From NCBI RefSeq assembly GCF_900142525.1, contig NZ_FRBD01000002.1:62001-126000 (forward strand): a stretch of DNA of 64,000 bases, given 5' to 3'. The first letter of the stretch is position 1, and each line of letters opens with the position of its first letter. This DNA comes from Xylanibacter ruminicola. GTDB taxonomy: Bacteria; Bacteroidota; Bacteroidia; Bacteroidales; Bacteroidaceae. This document shows positions 51,947 through 61,043 of the stretch, piece after piece. Made by a program: the position numbers and the translations under genes. Under the pieces are notes generated by a model. That model did no database searches. It was not told the origin of the DNA and was given only the letters and a program-made list of their open reading frames with translations.

Positions 51947-54166
51947 TTGAAGGTGCAATCTCCCATAGTTCCTTTGCTGCGAATTTCAAAGCAAAGCGCT
52001 ATGGGAATTATGATTTCAAAGAAATTTAGCGGCAAGCCTCGCAAGGCGAGCATGGCTGCTTACCGTCAACTGCTGGCGGAGAATCACGTGGAGGATATTC
52101 TCCAGGATGTGAAGCAGAACAAGAATTTGGATCGCAAGAAGGAGCTGCCCGTTTGGCTGCCTCTTGCAGAGTCGTTTACCAATGGTACACGTAAGGCCGA
52201 CGATGCCCAGCCTTCAGGACTTTTCTTTCTCGACATCGACGAGAAAGGACTTACTGAGGAGCTCTGGGGTAAAGTCTGGGAGCAGAACCTCATCGAGGAG
52301 TTCCGTATCGTGTACTTTGCTGAGAGTGCTGGAGGCGGCACCCATATTTGGGCTTGGCGTACTCCTGGGGCATCTATCGAGGAAGACATCCAGAAGTTGG
52401 CGAGTCGACTGGGTGTTAGCTACGACTCGCATGTTACCGATTTGGCCCGTTGTTGCTTTATGGTTTCAGAGCAGTATGTCAAGTTGATTGACCCTGCCAT
52501 CTTCGAGCCACTTACCGAGGAACAGAAAAAAGGCTTTCTCCCCCTAAGTAGGGGGAGCCGCCCCTCCTGCTCAGGAGGGGAATCCAGTGAGGAAATCTCC
52601 TGCTCAGGAGGGGAATCTTACAAAGGCATTGCCTACGAGAAAATCGTCCAGGCTTTGCTCTGGAAACTGGGCTATGGCGATGCTCCAGCCGAGGGTGAGC
52701 GAAACACCGCTCTCTACACCATGACTCGCTATATGCGATTCATCTGTGATTTCAATGAGCAGAAACTGTTTGCGATTCTGCCTCATTGGGGATTGGCTGA
52801 TCATGAGGTGATGTCGACCATCAAAAGTGCTGTTGGCAGTACCCGTCCTTCCGACATTCCCTCGCAGATGAAAGAGGTGCTTTCGTTCCTCGGAGCATCG
52901 ATGGAAAGTGGCGATGAGGATTCTGACGAGTCACTCTGTGCTCCTGTAGAAAAAGAGCTACCAGGTATTCTTCAGGACCTTGCCGACCATTCGCCCGAGG
53001 AGTTCAAGGAGGCCACGCTGATGGCTGCCATGCCTATGCTGGGCACATTGGCCACCAGTATCCGAGCCAAGTATCGTGATGGTAAACTGAATTCACCCAG
53101 TTTCATCGTCGATATCGAGGCGCCTCAGGCCACAGGTAAGTCGTTTGTCGACAATGAGTTTGAGTTGCTGATGGATCCTATCATCAAGCAGGACGAGGTG
53201 GAATGGCAGAAGGAGATTGAGTATTCGCTGGCCAAGAAAGACGGTCAGGAGGTTGAGAATCCTTGTTCTCAGATTCGAATCATCGAGCCCAATATCGGTG
53301 TGTCGGCCTTCCTCGAGCGTGCCCTCTATGCCAAAGGCAAGCATCTGTTTACTTATGCTCCTGAGATTGAGACGGTGCTGAAGAATAATAAAGGTGGAGC
53401 TTGGACTGAGAAGAACGACTTGTTCCGATTGGCCTACGATAACAAGCCTTGGGGGCAGCATCGTATCTCGAAGGATTCGTTCTCGGGCAAAGTCACCCTC
53501 TATTATAATATGGTGATGTGTGGTACTCCTAACAAGTGCCGAGCCTTCTTTGCTGATGCCGAGAGTGGATTGGTGAGCCGAGTAACTCCTGTGGTTCTGC
53601 CTGATATGACTGGCGCCAAGATGCCCCACTTTAAAGAGTGGACCAAGGATGAAGAAGAGAAAGTGAAGCGCCAGTGCCTCTGCCTGATGGACGAGGAGGG
53701 TGAAGTTGATCTGCCTCTTATCAATAAGGCCATCGAGGAGTGGGACGAGTCAAAACGTCAGGAGTATCTGCAGACGTTGCGCTACTCGCTTGATGTACTT
53801 CGTCGTCGAGCAGCCCTTAATGGGTTCCGTGCCGGCATCATCGCCTATCTGCTTGAAGGCCGAAAAGAGACGGAGCGAGCCATCAAGTTTGCCCTTTGGT
53901 ATGCTGAGCGTTGTCTGCACTACCAGTTGCTGATTTATGGTGATAAGATTGATGCTCTGCATAATGGTGCGATATGCCCTCAGGCCTCAAAGGGCAACAT
54001 CCGCTATCTGGATGCCCTGCCCAAGGAGTTTACCAAGGAAGATTTGGTTAATCTGCGCCTTGCCAATAACGAGTCGGCGGTGGTAAAAACCATCATCTGT
54101 CGTTGGGGAAAGGAAGAAAAGATTAAGAAAATCGGCCCTAACCTCTGGCAGAAATGCCCATTGTAA
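51947..54166 (+). CDS. VirE_N / DUF3987 P-loop protein
   Basis: A protein of up to 739 residues with the BT4734-like VirE_N domain at the front (about residues 40-190; LFFLDIDEKGL, YFAESAGGGTHIWA). A large DUF3987 ATPase-like domain follows from about residue 370, with P-loop EAPQATGKSF and later TYAPEIETVL. Related proteins resemble primase-helicases of mobile elements, but chromosomal copies have no known role. TTG at 51947 is the longest start; ATGs at 52001 and 52010 are more usual codons and give similar N-termini. The linker (about residues 198-222) contains a DNA repeat in frame (52565-52617). Neighbours are the HU-HIG and one-TM genes. Confidence 0.8.
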   Translation: MKVQSPIVPLLRISKQSAMGIMISKKFSGKPRKASMAAYRQLLAENHVEDILQDVKQNKNLDRKKELPVWLPLAESFTNGTRKADDAQPSGLFFLDIDEKGLTEELWGKVWEQNLIEEFRIVYFAESAGGGTHIWAWRTPGASIEEDIQKLASRLGVSYDSHVTDLARCCFMVSEQYVKLIDPAIFEPLTEEQKKGFLPLSRGSRPSCSGGESSEEISCSGGESYKGIAYEKIVQALLWKLGYGDAPAEGERNTALYTMTRYMRFICDFNEQKLFAILPHWGLADHEVMSTIKSAVGSTRPSDIPSQMKEVLSFLGASMESGDEDSDESLCAPVEKELPGILQDLADHSPEEFKEATLMAAMPMLGTLATSIRAKYRDGKLNSPSFIVDIEAPQATGKSFVDNEFELLMDPIIKQDEVEWQKEIEYSLAKKDGQEVENPCSQIRIIEPNIGVSAFLERALYAKGKHLFTYAPEIETVLKNNKGGAWTEKNDLFRLAYDNKPWGQHRISKDSFSGKVTLYYNMVMCGTPNKCRAFFADAESGLVSRVTPVVLPDMTGAKMPHFKEWTKDEEEKVKRQCLCLMDEEGEVDLPLINKAIEEWDESKRQEYLQTLRYSLDVLRRRAALNGFRAGIIAYLLEGRKETERAIKFALWYAERCLHYQLLIYGDKIDALHNGAICPQASKGNIRYLDALPKEFTKEDLVNLRLANNESAVVKTIICRWGKEEKIKKIGPNLWQKCPL
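52565..52617 (+). repeat. 33-bp direct repeat inside the VirE_N/DUF3987 gene
   Basis: TCCTGCTCAGGAGGGGAATC occurs at 52565-52584 and 52598-52617, a period of 33 bp (11 codons), encoding SCSGGES twice. Each copy contains the short palindrome CTCCTGCTCAGGAG or its part. Just before it, a run of C/G-rich sequence (CCCCCTAAGTAGGGGG near 52541) adds another hairpin. The inserted residues are Ser/Gly/Cys-rich, unlike the rest. Confidence 0.65.
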
Positions 54167-54235
54167 ATAGAACCGGAGGAATCTCAAATGAGATCCTCCG
54201 GTTTTGGGTTATCATAACTCTGCATGTTATATCGC

Positions 54236-54308
54236 ATACCATAGATATGGTATTTCTGCAATAATTGTTAACAAAAGTACCAATGAAAGGATAAAATGCC
54301 TATATTTG
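54236..54308 (+). promoter_or_regulatory. ATACC-N8-GGTAT operator and -7 box before an unknown exported gene
   Basis: ATACCATAGATATGGTAT (54236-54253) is a 7-bp inverted repeat with 4-bp centre. TATATTTG (54301-54308) is the -7 box, 47 bp later, nearly the same distance as at 47590-47660. The ATG follows at 54342. Confidence 0.5.
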
Positions 54309-54341
54309 CACGATTATCAATCACAAATATAAACCATTTGT

Positions 54342-56240
54342 ATGATGTATTTAAACAGATTTCTAGTTACGGCCGTGGCCGTTTGTTTGGCATTGCCTAT
54401 GATGGCAGCTAAGCCAAAGTTTGAGAATTTTAAAGTTTCGACCTACATCCGGGCACAAGATGTGGCAAGGATGGATGATGAGAAGTTCTTGAAATCGACG
54501 TGGGAGGTGGTGAGCCAACAGGTGGATTTGGACAAGATTTATCTGGAGACGCACCGCGATGCATTCACCGTGCCCGAGAAGACGATGCTGAAAGTGAAGA
54601 AATTCTTCGAGAGCAAAGGTCTTGAGGTGGGCGGAGGTATCACCTATACCCGTTCGGAACCTACTGACTTTGAAACCTACAGCTACGCACGCCCCAATGA
54701 GCGTAAGATAGTAAAGGAGGTTGCAGAGTATACTGCAAAGCTGTTTAACGATTTTATATTGGACGATTTCTTCTTCATCGATCTGAAGAACGATGACGAG
54801 ATAGCAGCCAAGGGTAGCAAGAGTTGGACGGAATACCGCCTACGCTTGATGGCCGATGCCGGTAGGGAATTGGTGGTGAACCCTGCCAAGGCTGTTAATC
54901 CTAAGGTGAAGGTCATCGTGAAGTACCCCAACTGGTACGATCACTTCCACGGTTTAGGTTTTAACTTGGAGGAAGAACCTGCATACTTTGATGGCATCTG
55001 GACGGGTACTGAGACACGCGATCCAGGCTCGGCCCAGCACCTGCAGAACTATTTGAGCTACAACGTGGTGCGCTATTTCGACAACATCGCTCCTGGCAAG
55101 AACGGAGGCGGATGGGTGGATGCAGGTGGTATACACATGAGCATGGACCGTTATGCCGAGCAGCTACATCTGACGATGCTGAGCAAGACTCCGGAAATCA
55201 TCCTGTGGAACTACATGCAGCTGTACGAGGTGAAGATAACCCCACAGCAGCGTGCTAAGTGGCAGGAGGCTGCCAGCAGCTTTAACTACGATCAGATGGT
55301 GGCACCATACACCCGAAACGGCAAGACCATCACACCAACATCGCTGGCACGATATGCCGATGTGACATTGCATCAGACAGACAAGCTGGTAGGTCAGCTG
55401 GGTAACCCCATCGGACTGGTTTCTTACAAGCCTTATCACTCAAATGGCGAGGAATTCCTGCAGAACTACCTGGGCATGATAGGACTGCCAATGGATATGC
55501 ATCCTCAATTTCTGACCGATCGTCAGCAGATACTGTTGACAGAGCAGGCTGCCAAGGACAAACAGATTGTAGAGAAAATCAAGCAGCAGCTAAAGAAGGG
55601 CGGCGACGTGATTATAACCACTGGTCTGCTGAAAGCTATACGCAGTGAGATTGCAGATGTGTGCGAGTTGTATTGTGGCGATCTGAAGGCCATCGTTAAC
55701 GACTTTGGTTGGAATGGAAAATCAGAGCGTGAGTTCATCATCCCGCAGGTGAAGTATTTTACTAACGATGCCTGGGAGGTAGTCAGTGCCGGTCGCCCGC
55801 TGAACGGTGGTGTTTCGGGCTATCCGATACTGTTGCGCGATACTTATTCTAAGGGTACGCTGTTTGTACTCACCATTCCTGACGACTATGGCAATCTGTA
55901 CGATTTCCCTGCAGGTGCACTGAACATTATTCGTAGAGCCATGAGCAAGGATGTTGGTGCATATATCGAGGGACCATCGAAGGTTTCGTTCTTCCCCTAC
56001 GACAACAAGACTATGGTGGTAGAGAATTTCAACGACACACCTGTTAGCATCAAAGTGGTGGTTTGCGCCAAGGTCTCTAGCATGCGCAATCTGCTTACCG
56101 GCGAACAGTTAAAGCCTGCTGACCAGCCCAAGGGTCCGATGATGTTCTTCAGAAGTCGTTTCACAGGTTATCCTGATGGCGCAACGGTGTTTGATGTGAA
56201 ACTACCTGCTCATAGCTATATCGGATTAGGATATAAATAA
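54342..56240 (+). CDS. Exported glycosidase-like protein, function unknown
   Basis: A 632-residue exported protein not assigned to a named family. Signal peptide (RFLVTAVAVCLALPMMAA), then a barrel-like domain (residues about 30-330) with STYIRAQDVARMDD, YLETHRDAF, GGGITYTRSEP, LNDFILDDFFFIDLKN and VIVKYPNWYDHFHGLG. A Rossmann-like region follows (VIITTGLLKAIRSEIADVCE). A C-terminal beta-sandwich (MVVENFNDTPVSIKVVV ... HSYIGLGYK) completes a three-part layout like GH42-type enzymes. Acidic pairs in the barrel could be catalytic, but no known active site can be named. It is a single-gene unit with its own promoter and terminator. Confidence 0.72.
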   Translation: MMYLNRFLVTAVAVCLALPMMAAKPKFENFKVSTYIRAQDVARMDDEKFLKSTWEVVSQQVDLDKIYLETHRDAFTVPEKTMLKVKKFFESKGLEVGGGITYTRSEPTDFETYSYARPNERKIVKEVAEYTAKLFNDFILDDFFFIDLKNDDEIAAKGSKSWTEYRLRLMADAGRELVVNPAKAVNPKVKVIVKYPNWYDHFHGLGFNLEEEPAYFDGIWTGTETRDPGSAQHLQNYLSYNVVRYFDNIAPGKNGGGWVDAGGIHMSMDRYAEQLHLTMLSKTPEIILWNYMQLYEVKITPQQRAKWQEAASSFNYDQMVAPYTRNGKTITPTSLARYADVTLHQTDKLVGQLGNPIGLVSYKPYHSNGEEFLQNYLGMIGLPMDMHPQFLTDRQQILLTEQAAKDKQIVEKIKQQLKKGGDVIITTGLLKAIRSEIADVCELYCGDLKAIVNDFGWNGKSEREFIIPQVKYFTNDAWEVVSAGRPLNGGVSGYPILLRDTYSKGTLFVLTIPDDYGNLYDFPAGALNIIRRAMSKDVGAYIEGPSKVSFFPYDNKTMVVENFNDTPVSIKVVVCAKVSSMRNLLTGEQLKPADQPKGPMMFFRSRFTGYPDGATVFDVKLPAHSYIGLGYK

Positions 56241-56246
56241 AAAAAG

Positions 56247-56280
56247 AATCCTCGCTCATTTCTGGGCGAGGATTTCTTTT
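56247..56280. terminator. Terminator between the unknown exported gene and cysS
   Basis: AATCCTCGC (56247-56255) pairs with GCGAGGATT (56266-56274) over a 10-base loop, with A-rich left and T-rich right flanks, so it can act on both convergent genes. Confidence 0.85.
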
Positions 56281-56286
56281 TGTGAT

Positions 56287-57777
56287 TTATTTGTTGAGTT
56301 TCCAGGTCACACCGTCCTTGGTGTCCTTTACCTCGAAACCTGCTGCTGCAAGTTCGTCGCGAATCTTATCGCTGGTGGCCCAGTCCTTATCGGCCTTGGC
56401 CTTGGCACGCAACTCAAGCACCATGTCCATCACCTTACCAAAGGCGGCCTCGCGCTCATCGTTTGTGCCACTCTTCTCAGCCTTCAGTCCGAGAATGTCC
56501 TCAGCAAAGAGGTGCATGGTCTCCTTCAGCTCGTTAAGGCACTCAGCGCAGATGGTGGCCTTGTGGTCGGTCAGTTTGTTGACTACGGTGCAGGCCTCGA
56601 ACAGGTTGCTGATAACCTGAGGTGTAGCCAGGTCGTCGTTCATAGCATCGTAGCACTTCTGGCGCAATGCCTTTACCACCTTCTCGGTCTCGGCGTCGCA
56701 CTTGTCTGATACCTGTACACGCTCCAAGTCGGCAATGGCGTTCATCATCTTCTCCAATCCCTTCTCGGCAGCCTCCAAGGCTTCGTTCGAGAAGTCGACG
56801 GTGCCTCGATAGTGGGCGCTCAGCACAAAGAATCGGATAGTCATTGGCGAGTAGGCCTTCTTCAGCAGTGGGTGATTGCCAGTGAAGAACTGCTCGAGGG
56901 TAATGAAGTTGTTATACGACTTACCCATCTTCTGGCCGTTGATGGTCAGCATATTATTGTGCATCCAGTACTTTACGGCGGGGTGCCCCATTGATGCCTG
57001 TGCCTGTGCAATCTCACACTCGTGGTGGGGGAACACCAGGTCCATGCCACCTCCGTGGATGTCGAACTCCTCGCCCAGATACTTGCGGCCCATAGCTGTA
57101 CACTCACAGTGCCAACCAGGGAAACCGTCGCTCCAAGGAGATGGCCAGCGCATGATATGCTCGGGCTGAGCTTTCTTCCACAGGGCAAAGTCGGCCTGAT
57201 TGTGCTTTTCGCCTACACCTTCAAGCTCACGGCTTGCGTCCTTGATGTTCTCAAGCGAGCGACCAGAGAGAATTCCATATTTGAACTTCTTGTTGTAAGC
57301 TTCGATATCGAAGTAGATAGAACCATTACTCTCGTAGGCAAAGCCATTGTCGATAATCTGCTGAACCAGCTGCTGCTGCTCGATGATATGACCAGTAGCA
57401 TGGGGCTCGATTGATGGGCGCAGTACATTCAGCGCATCCATATACTTATGGTAGCGGTTGGTGTAGTACTGTGCTATCTCCATGGGCTCCAACTGCTCCA
57501 GACGGGCTTTCTTGGCAATCTTGTCTTCGCCCTCGTCGGCATCGTGCTCCAGATGGCCCACATCAGTAATGTTACGCACGTATCTTACTTTATAGCCCAG
57601 GTGCTTTAGGTAACGGAACACCAGGTCGAAAGTAATAGCTGGACGGGCGTGTCCCAGATGGGGATCGCCATATACTGTAGGTCCACACACATACATGCCC
57701 ACGTTGGGGGCGTGAAGCGGCTCGAAACGCTCTTTCTGTCGCGTCAGGGTATTGTAAATGACAAGCTTTGATTCCAT
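56287..57777 (-). CDS. cysS: Cysteinyl-tRNA synthetase
   Basis: Class I aminoacyl-tRNA synthetase of 496 residues that charges tRNA-Cys. The HIGH motif appears as DPHLGHARP and the KMSKS motif as [10 protein letters not shown], with [18 protein letters not shown] and its zinc/cysteine-site histidines between. The N-terminal [12 protein letters not shown] is diagnostic. The C-terminal helical region is slightly shortened relative to some homologues but complete. It converges on the unknown exported gene, separated by the shared terminator. A -7 box lies 20 bp upstream of its ATG. Confidence 0.96.
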   Translation of the reverse strand: MESKLVIYNTLTRQKERFEPLHAPNVGMYVCGPTVYGDPHLGHARPAITFDLVFRYLKHLGYKVRYVRNITDVGHLEHDADEGEDKIAKKARLEQLEPMEIAQYYTNRYHKYMDALNVLRPSIEPHATGHIIEQQQLVQQIIDNGFAYESNGSIYFDIEAYNKKFKYGILSGRSLENIKDASRELEGVGEKHNQADFALWKKAQPEHIMRWPSPWSDGFPGWHCECTAMGRKYLGEEFDIHGGGMDLVFPHHECEIAQAQASMGHPAVKYWMHNNMLTINGQKMGKSYNNFITLEQFFTGNHPLLKKAYSPMTIRFFVLSAHYRGTVDFSNEALEAAEKGLEKMMNAIADLERVQVSDKCDAETEKVVKALRQKCYDAMNDDLATPQVISNLFEACTVVNKLTDHKATICAECLNELKETMHLFAEDILGLKAEKSGTNDEREAAFGKVMDMVLELRAKAKADKDWATSDKIRDELAAAGFEVKDTKDGVTWKLNK

Positions 57778-57797
57778 ATGCTATCCAATTTTGGCTG

Positions 57798-57805
57798 CAA
57801 AGGTA
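57798..57805 (-). promoter_or_regulatory. -7 box for cysS
   Basis: TACCTTTG on the minus strand, 20 bp before the ATG at 57777, fits TAnnTTTG. No exact -33 TTG is seen. Confidence 0.45.
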
Positions 57806-57940
57806 CGATTTTTTACGCACGAATTACATTAATTACGCTATTTTTTTTATTAATGGGCTCTTTTTTAAGCCGATTCGTCTGTGGCTTGAAGTTTTTTTAG
57901 TATTTTTGCAGCCGGATAATAATGGAATAGACTTTAATCA

Positions 57941-58861
57941 ATGAATGTTGCAAGCAAAATACGAAACAATGCGTCGGCCACGTTAGGTTATCATTTTGTG
58001 GCTTTCCTGATAGTCGCTATTTGGGGTAGTACCTTTGTGTTTACAAAGATATTGCTCCAGAACGGATTGTCACCAGCACAGATATTCACCCTGAGATTTA
58101 TCATTGCCTATCTGCTGATGGTGATTGGTTCTCTGGCATCGGGAAAGAAGTTCGTGCTGTTCTCCGATTCCTTGCGCGATGAGTTTATCATGTTGATGCT
58201 CGGCATTACAGGTGGTTCGCTTTATTTCCTGACCGAGAATGCCTCGATGCTCTATACCACAGCCACTAACACCTCGCTCATCGTCTGCACCTGCCCACTG
58301 TTTGCCATCCTGCTTGTAGCCGTGGTGTATCGGCATTCCGAGCATATATCCAAGATACAGGCCCTGGGCTCCATCATTGCTTGCTTAGGTATGGCGGTTG
58401 TTGTGCTTAACGGCCATTTTGTATTGCATCTCTCGCCCATAGGCGATATGCTGGCATTGGGCGCTTGTCTGTGTTGGGCAGTCTATTCGCTGCTCATGAA
58501 ACCGGCAAGTCAACGTTATAGCACGCTCTTTATTACACGCAAGGTGTTTTTCTACGGCCTTGTTACCATTATACCTTATTATATAATAGAGCCAGGTTTC
58601 CCTCCGATGGAAGTTCTGCTTCGTACCGAGGTGGTTGTCAACCTGCTGTTCTTAGGTATCGTGGCATCTATGCTCTGTTTTGTTTTGTGGAACTGGGTGA
58701 TAGCTAAACTGGGCACGGTTGCGGCAACTAACTGGGTTTACTTTAATCCTATCACCACCATTATCTTTGCGTGGTGGTTGCTCAACGAGCAGATAACCGT
58801 ATGGTTTATGCTGGGTTCGCTGCTCATTATTTCAGGAATGATATTATCAGATAAAAAATAA
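57941..58861 (+). CDS. EamA/DMT family transporter
   Basis: A 306-residue inner-membrane transporter of the drug/metabolite superfamily with ten helices and two EamA repeats. The first repeat begins AFLIVAIWGSTFVFTKILL, and the second includes LALGACLCWAVYSLLMKPA. The typical end of the second repeat is ATNWVYFNPITTIIFAWWLL. The substrate (amino acid, metabolite or drug) cannot be told. It lies 4 bp before the beta-lactamase-family gene and should be co-transcribed with it. TATTTTTG at 57901-57908 may be the -7 box. Confidence 0.88.
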   Translation: MNVASKIRNNASATLGYHFVAFLIVAIWGSTFVFTKILLQNGLSPAQIFTLRFIIAYLLMVIGSLASGKKFVLFSDSLRDEFIMLMLGITGGSLYFLTENASMLYTTATNTSLIVCTCPLFAILLVAVVYRHSEHISKIQALGSIIACLGMAVVVLNGHFVLHLSPIGDMLALGACLCWAVYSLLMKPASQRYSTLFITRKVFFYGLVTIIPYYIIEPGFPPMEVLLRTEVVVNLLFLGIVASMLCFVLWNWVIAKLGTVAATNWVYFNPITTIIFAWWLLNEQITVWFMLGSLLIISGMILSDKK

Positions 58862-58865
58862 ACTT

Positions 58866-60044
58866 ATGAAACAAAGATTAATTAACCAAGCTCTATTAGG
58901 TTTACTGTGTGTGTCGCTGACTTCGTGTTCCATCATACGAGGTCTTAGAATGGATGGTAAGGGAGGCCCCGGCATATTCAGTTTCACCAAGCATCCGCAT
59001 GATACGATTGCCAATGGCGATAACGTGTTCAGTTTTCCTGTTGCCCATCATCAGGCCAGTTGGATAGATACACTGCACTTCTTTAATCAAGGCAAGTATT
59101 ACAAGAATGCCACTCTGCCCGAGGCAATCAGCAAGAAAAGCTCGACTCAGGGCGTGATGATTATCCATAACGATAGCATTATCTACGAAAAATATTGGGG
59201 CGAGATGACATCCGACCGCTTGGCTACGGTGTTCTCGGTGTCAAAATCCATCACATCGCTGATGTGTGGCATTGCTGTCGATGATGGTTATATCCGCAGT
59301 ATTGATGATGACGTGACACAGTATCTGCCTGAGCTCAAGAAGAAAGATCCGATGTGGCAGAAACTCACCATCCGACATCTGCTTGACATGCAGAGTGGAT
59401 TGGACTTTGACGACACCTACTCTCTTAAACTGAAAGACTATAAACGCCTGCACGCCATGGCGCGACTGAACTACGGTCATAACGTGATGAAGCAGATTCG
59501 TGGTTTGAAATTCCGTACAGAACCCGGCGCTGAACATCGCTACGAAAGTATGACATCACAGATTCTGGGTGTGGTCATCGAGCGTGCCTCGGGCAAGCAC
59601 TTTGCCGACTACCTGAGCGAGAGGGTGTGGAAACCGTTGCAAATGGAGTCGGTGGGAATCATTAATATTGATAGCCATAAGCGCGATGTGGCCCATACTT
59701 TCGGAGGCGTGGCGCTCACCATGAAGGATCTTGCCAAGATAGGTCGCCTTTATCTGAATGGCGGTGTTTGGGATGGCAAGCGTATTGTGAGTGAGGAGTG
59801 GGTACGCCAGACTGCCGAATACGATACCAGTAACGAGGGCTATCATTTCAACTGGTATAACCTGAGCAGTGTGGGTGCTGATAAAGACGAATATCCCGGC
59901 TATTACGCCCTTGGCATTGGTCATCAGGTGCTCTATGTTAATCCCTATAAGCAGCTGATTATGGTGCGAGTGGGGCAGGGTAGCAATAACGCCACGTTTG
60001 CACCTTTGCTGTTCGAAGAGTTAAGCAACTGTGGTAAGTTCTGA
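58866..60044 (+). CDS. Beta-lactamase-family serine hydrolase lipoprotein
   Basis: A 392-residue serine hydrolase of the class C beta-lactamase/PBP-like family, with a lipoprotein signal (lipobox LTSC, Cys21). The SxxK motif is SVSKS in VFSVSKSITSL, the second motif Tyr is in HRYESM, and GIGHQV near the end fills the KTG position loosely. Members include esterases, D-aminopeptidases and peptidoglycan enzymes, so resistance to antibiotics should not be assumed. It is in an operon with the EamA transporter (4-bp gap) and ends at a strong terminator. Confidence 0.85.
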   Translation: MKQRLINQALLGLLCVSLTSCSIIRGLRMDGKGGPGIFSFTKHPHDTIANGDNVFSFPVAHHQASWIDTLHFFNQGKYYKNATLPEAISKKSSTQGVMIIHNDSIIYEKYWGEMTSDRLATVFSVSKSITSLMCGIAVDDGYIRSIDDDVTQYLPELKKKDPMWQKLTIRHLLDMQSGLDFDDTYSLKLKDYKRLHAMARLNYGHNVMKQIRGLKFRTEPGAEHRYESMTSQILGVVIERASGKHFADYLSERVWKPLQMESVGIINIDSHKRDVAHTFGGVALTMKDLAKIGRLYLNGGVWDGKRIVSEEWVRQTAEYDTSNEGYHFNWYNLSSVGADKDEYPGYYALGIGHQVLYVNPYKQLIMVRVGQGSNNATFAPLLFEELSNCGKF

Positions 60045-60053
60045 ATAAAAAGA

Positions 60054-60088
60054 AATCCTCGCTCTGGTTTGGGCGAGGATTCTTTTTT
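60054..60088. terminator. Terminator between the serine hydrolase and dehydrogenase genes
   Basis: AATCCTCGC (60054-60062) pairs with GCGAGGATT (60073-60081) over a 10-base loop, with CTTTTTTAT next. The stem is the same as in the 56247 terminator. Confidence 0.85.
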
Positions 60089-61031
60089 ATACCTTGTTGA
60101 TAGGATGGCCGTTGATAAACGCGGCTACGTTATCAGTGGCTATCTGAATCAGACGGATGCGGGCTTCGTAGCTGGCCCATGCTATGTGTGGCGTGATGTA
60201 GGCATTGGGCTGACCGAGCAGCGGATTGTCGGCCTTAGGTGGCTCTTCTGTCAATACGTCGGCACAGAAGGCGTAGAGTTTTCCTTCGGCCAAGGCATCG
60301 GCCACAGCCTGATCGTCAATCAGCGGACCGCGACCAGTGTTGATGAGGATGGACGATGACTTCATCTTCTTCAGCGAGTCGCGATTGATGAGATGACGGG
60401 TGCCGTCAGTCAGCGGACAGTGCAGCGAGAGCACATCGACTGTTGACAACAGTTCGTCCAGCTCCACCTTCTCGATGCCTGCGGGCAGGGTGGTCTTGCT
60501 GGTAAGCGCCTTGACCTTCATGCCGAAGGCCTGTGCTATCTGAGCCACACGCATGCCGATATTGCCGAGACCTACGATACCGAAGGTCTTGCCAGCCAAC
60601 TCGCTCAGCAACGTGTCGCAGTAACTGAAGTCGGGATTGTTACTCCATCGACCAGCGCGGTTCTGTGTGGCATAGTGCTCCACGCGGTTGGTCACGGTCA
60701 GCAGGTGGGCAAATACCATCTGTGCTACACTCTCGGTGCTGTAGGCCGGCACGTTGGTCACGATGATACCACGCTTGTGAGCCTCCTCGATATCCACCAC
60801 GTTATAGCCCGTAGCCAGCACGCCAATGTATTTCAGGTTGGGCAGCTGCGCCATCACCTCTCGGCTGATGATTACCTTGTTTGTCAGCACGATGTCTGCA
60901 TCGGCAGCTCTTGCCACCGTCTCCTCGGGCTTGGTGCGGTCATAAACCACCAGTTCGCCCAGTTTCTCCAGCTCGCTCCAAGATAAATCGCCTGGATTAG
61001 CTGTAAATCCGTCTAGTATAACAGTCTTCAT
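60087..61031 (-). CDS. D-2-hydroxyacid dehydrogenase
   Basis: NAD-dependent D-isomer 2-hydroxyacid dehydrogenase of 314 residues. Motifs are the nucleotide loop FGIVGLGNIGMRVAQIA, and the catalytic Arg in NTGRGPLID, Glu in LTEEPPKADNP and His in YITPHIAW. It could reduce glyoxylate, hydroxypyruvate or a related acid; the N-terminus resembles glycerate dehydrogenases. It is the last gene of an operon with a sugar transporter and a GH97 (12-bp gap), so the substrate may come from the sugar taken up. That link is inference. Confidence 0.9.
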   Translation of the reverse strand: MKTVILDGFTANPGDLSWSELEKLGELVVYDRTKPEETVARAADADIVLTNKVIISREVMAQLPNLKYIGVLATGYNVVDIEEAHKRGIIVTNVPAYSTESVAQMVFAHLLTVTNRVEHYATQNRAGRWSNNPDFSYCDTLLSELAGKTFGIVGLGNIGMRVAQIAQAFGMKVKALTSKTTLPAGIEKVELDELLSTVDVLSLHCPLTDGTRHLINRDSLKKMKSSSILINTGRGPLIDDQAVADALAEGKLYAFCADVLTEEPPKADNPLLGQPNAYITPHIAWASYEARIRLIQIATDNVAAFINGHPINKV

Positions 61032-61043
61032 TTTGTATAAGTT

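Noticed and set aside
52541..52617. C/G-rich hairpins inside the VirE_N/DUF3987 gene as an insertion sequence
   Set aside because: No transposase, no terminal repeats and the frame stays open.
58866..60044. Calling the serine hydrolase an antibiotic-resistance beta-lactamase
   Set aside because: SxxK and Tyr motifs are shared by many esterases and peptidases; the third motif is not a clear KTG, and it is a lipoprotein in a transporter operon.
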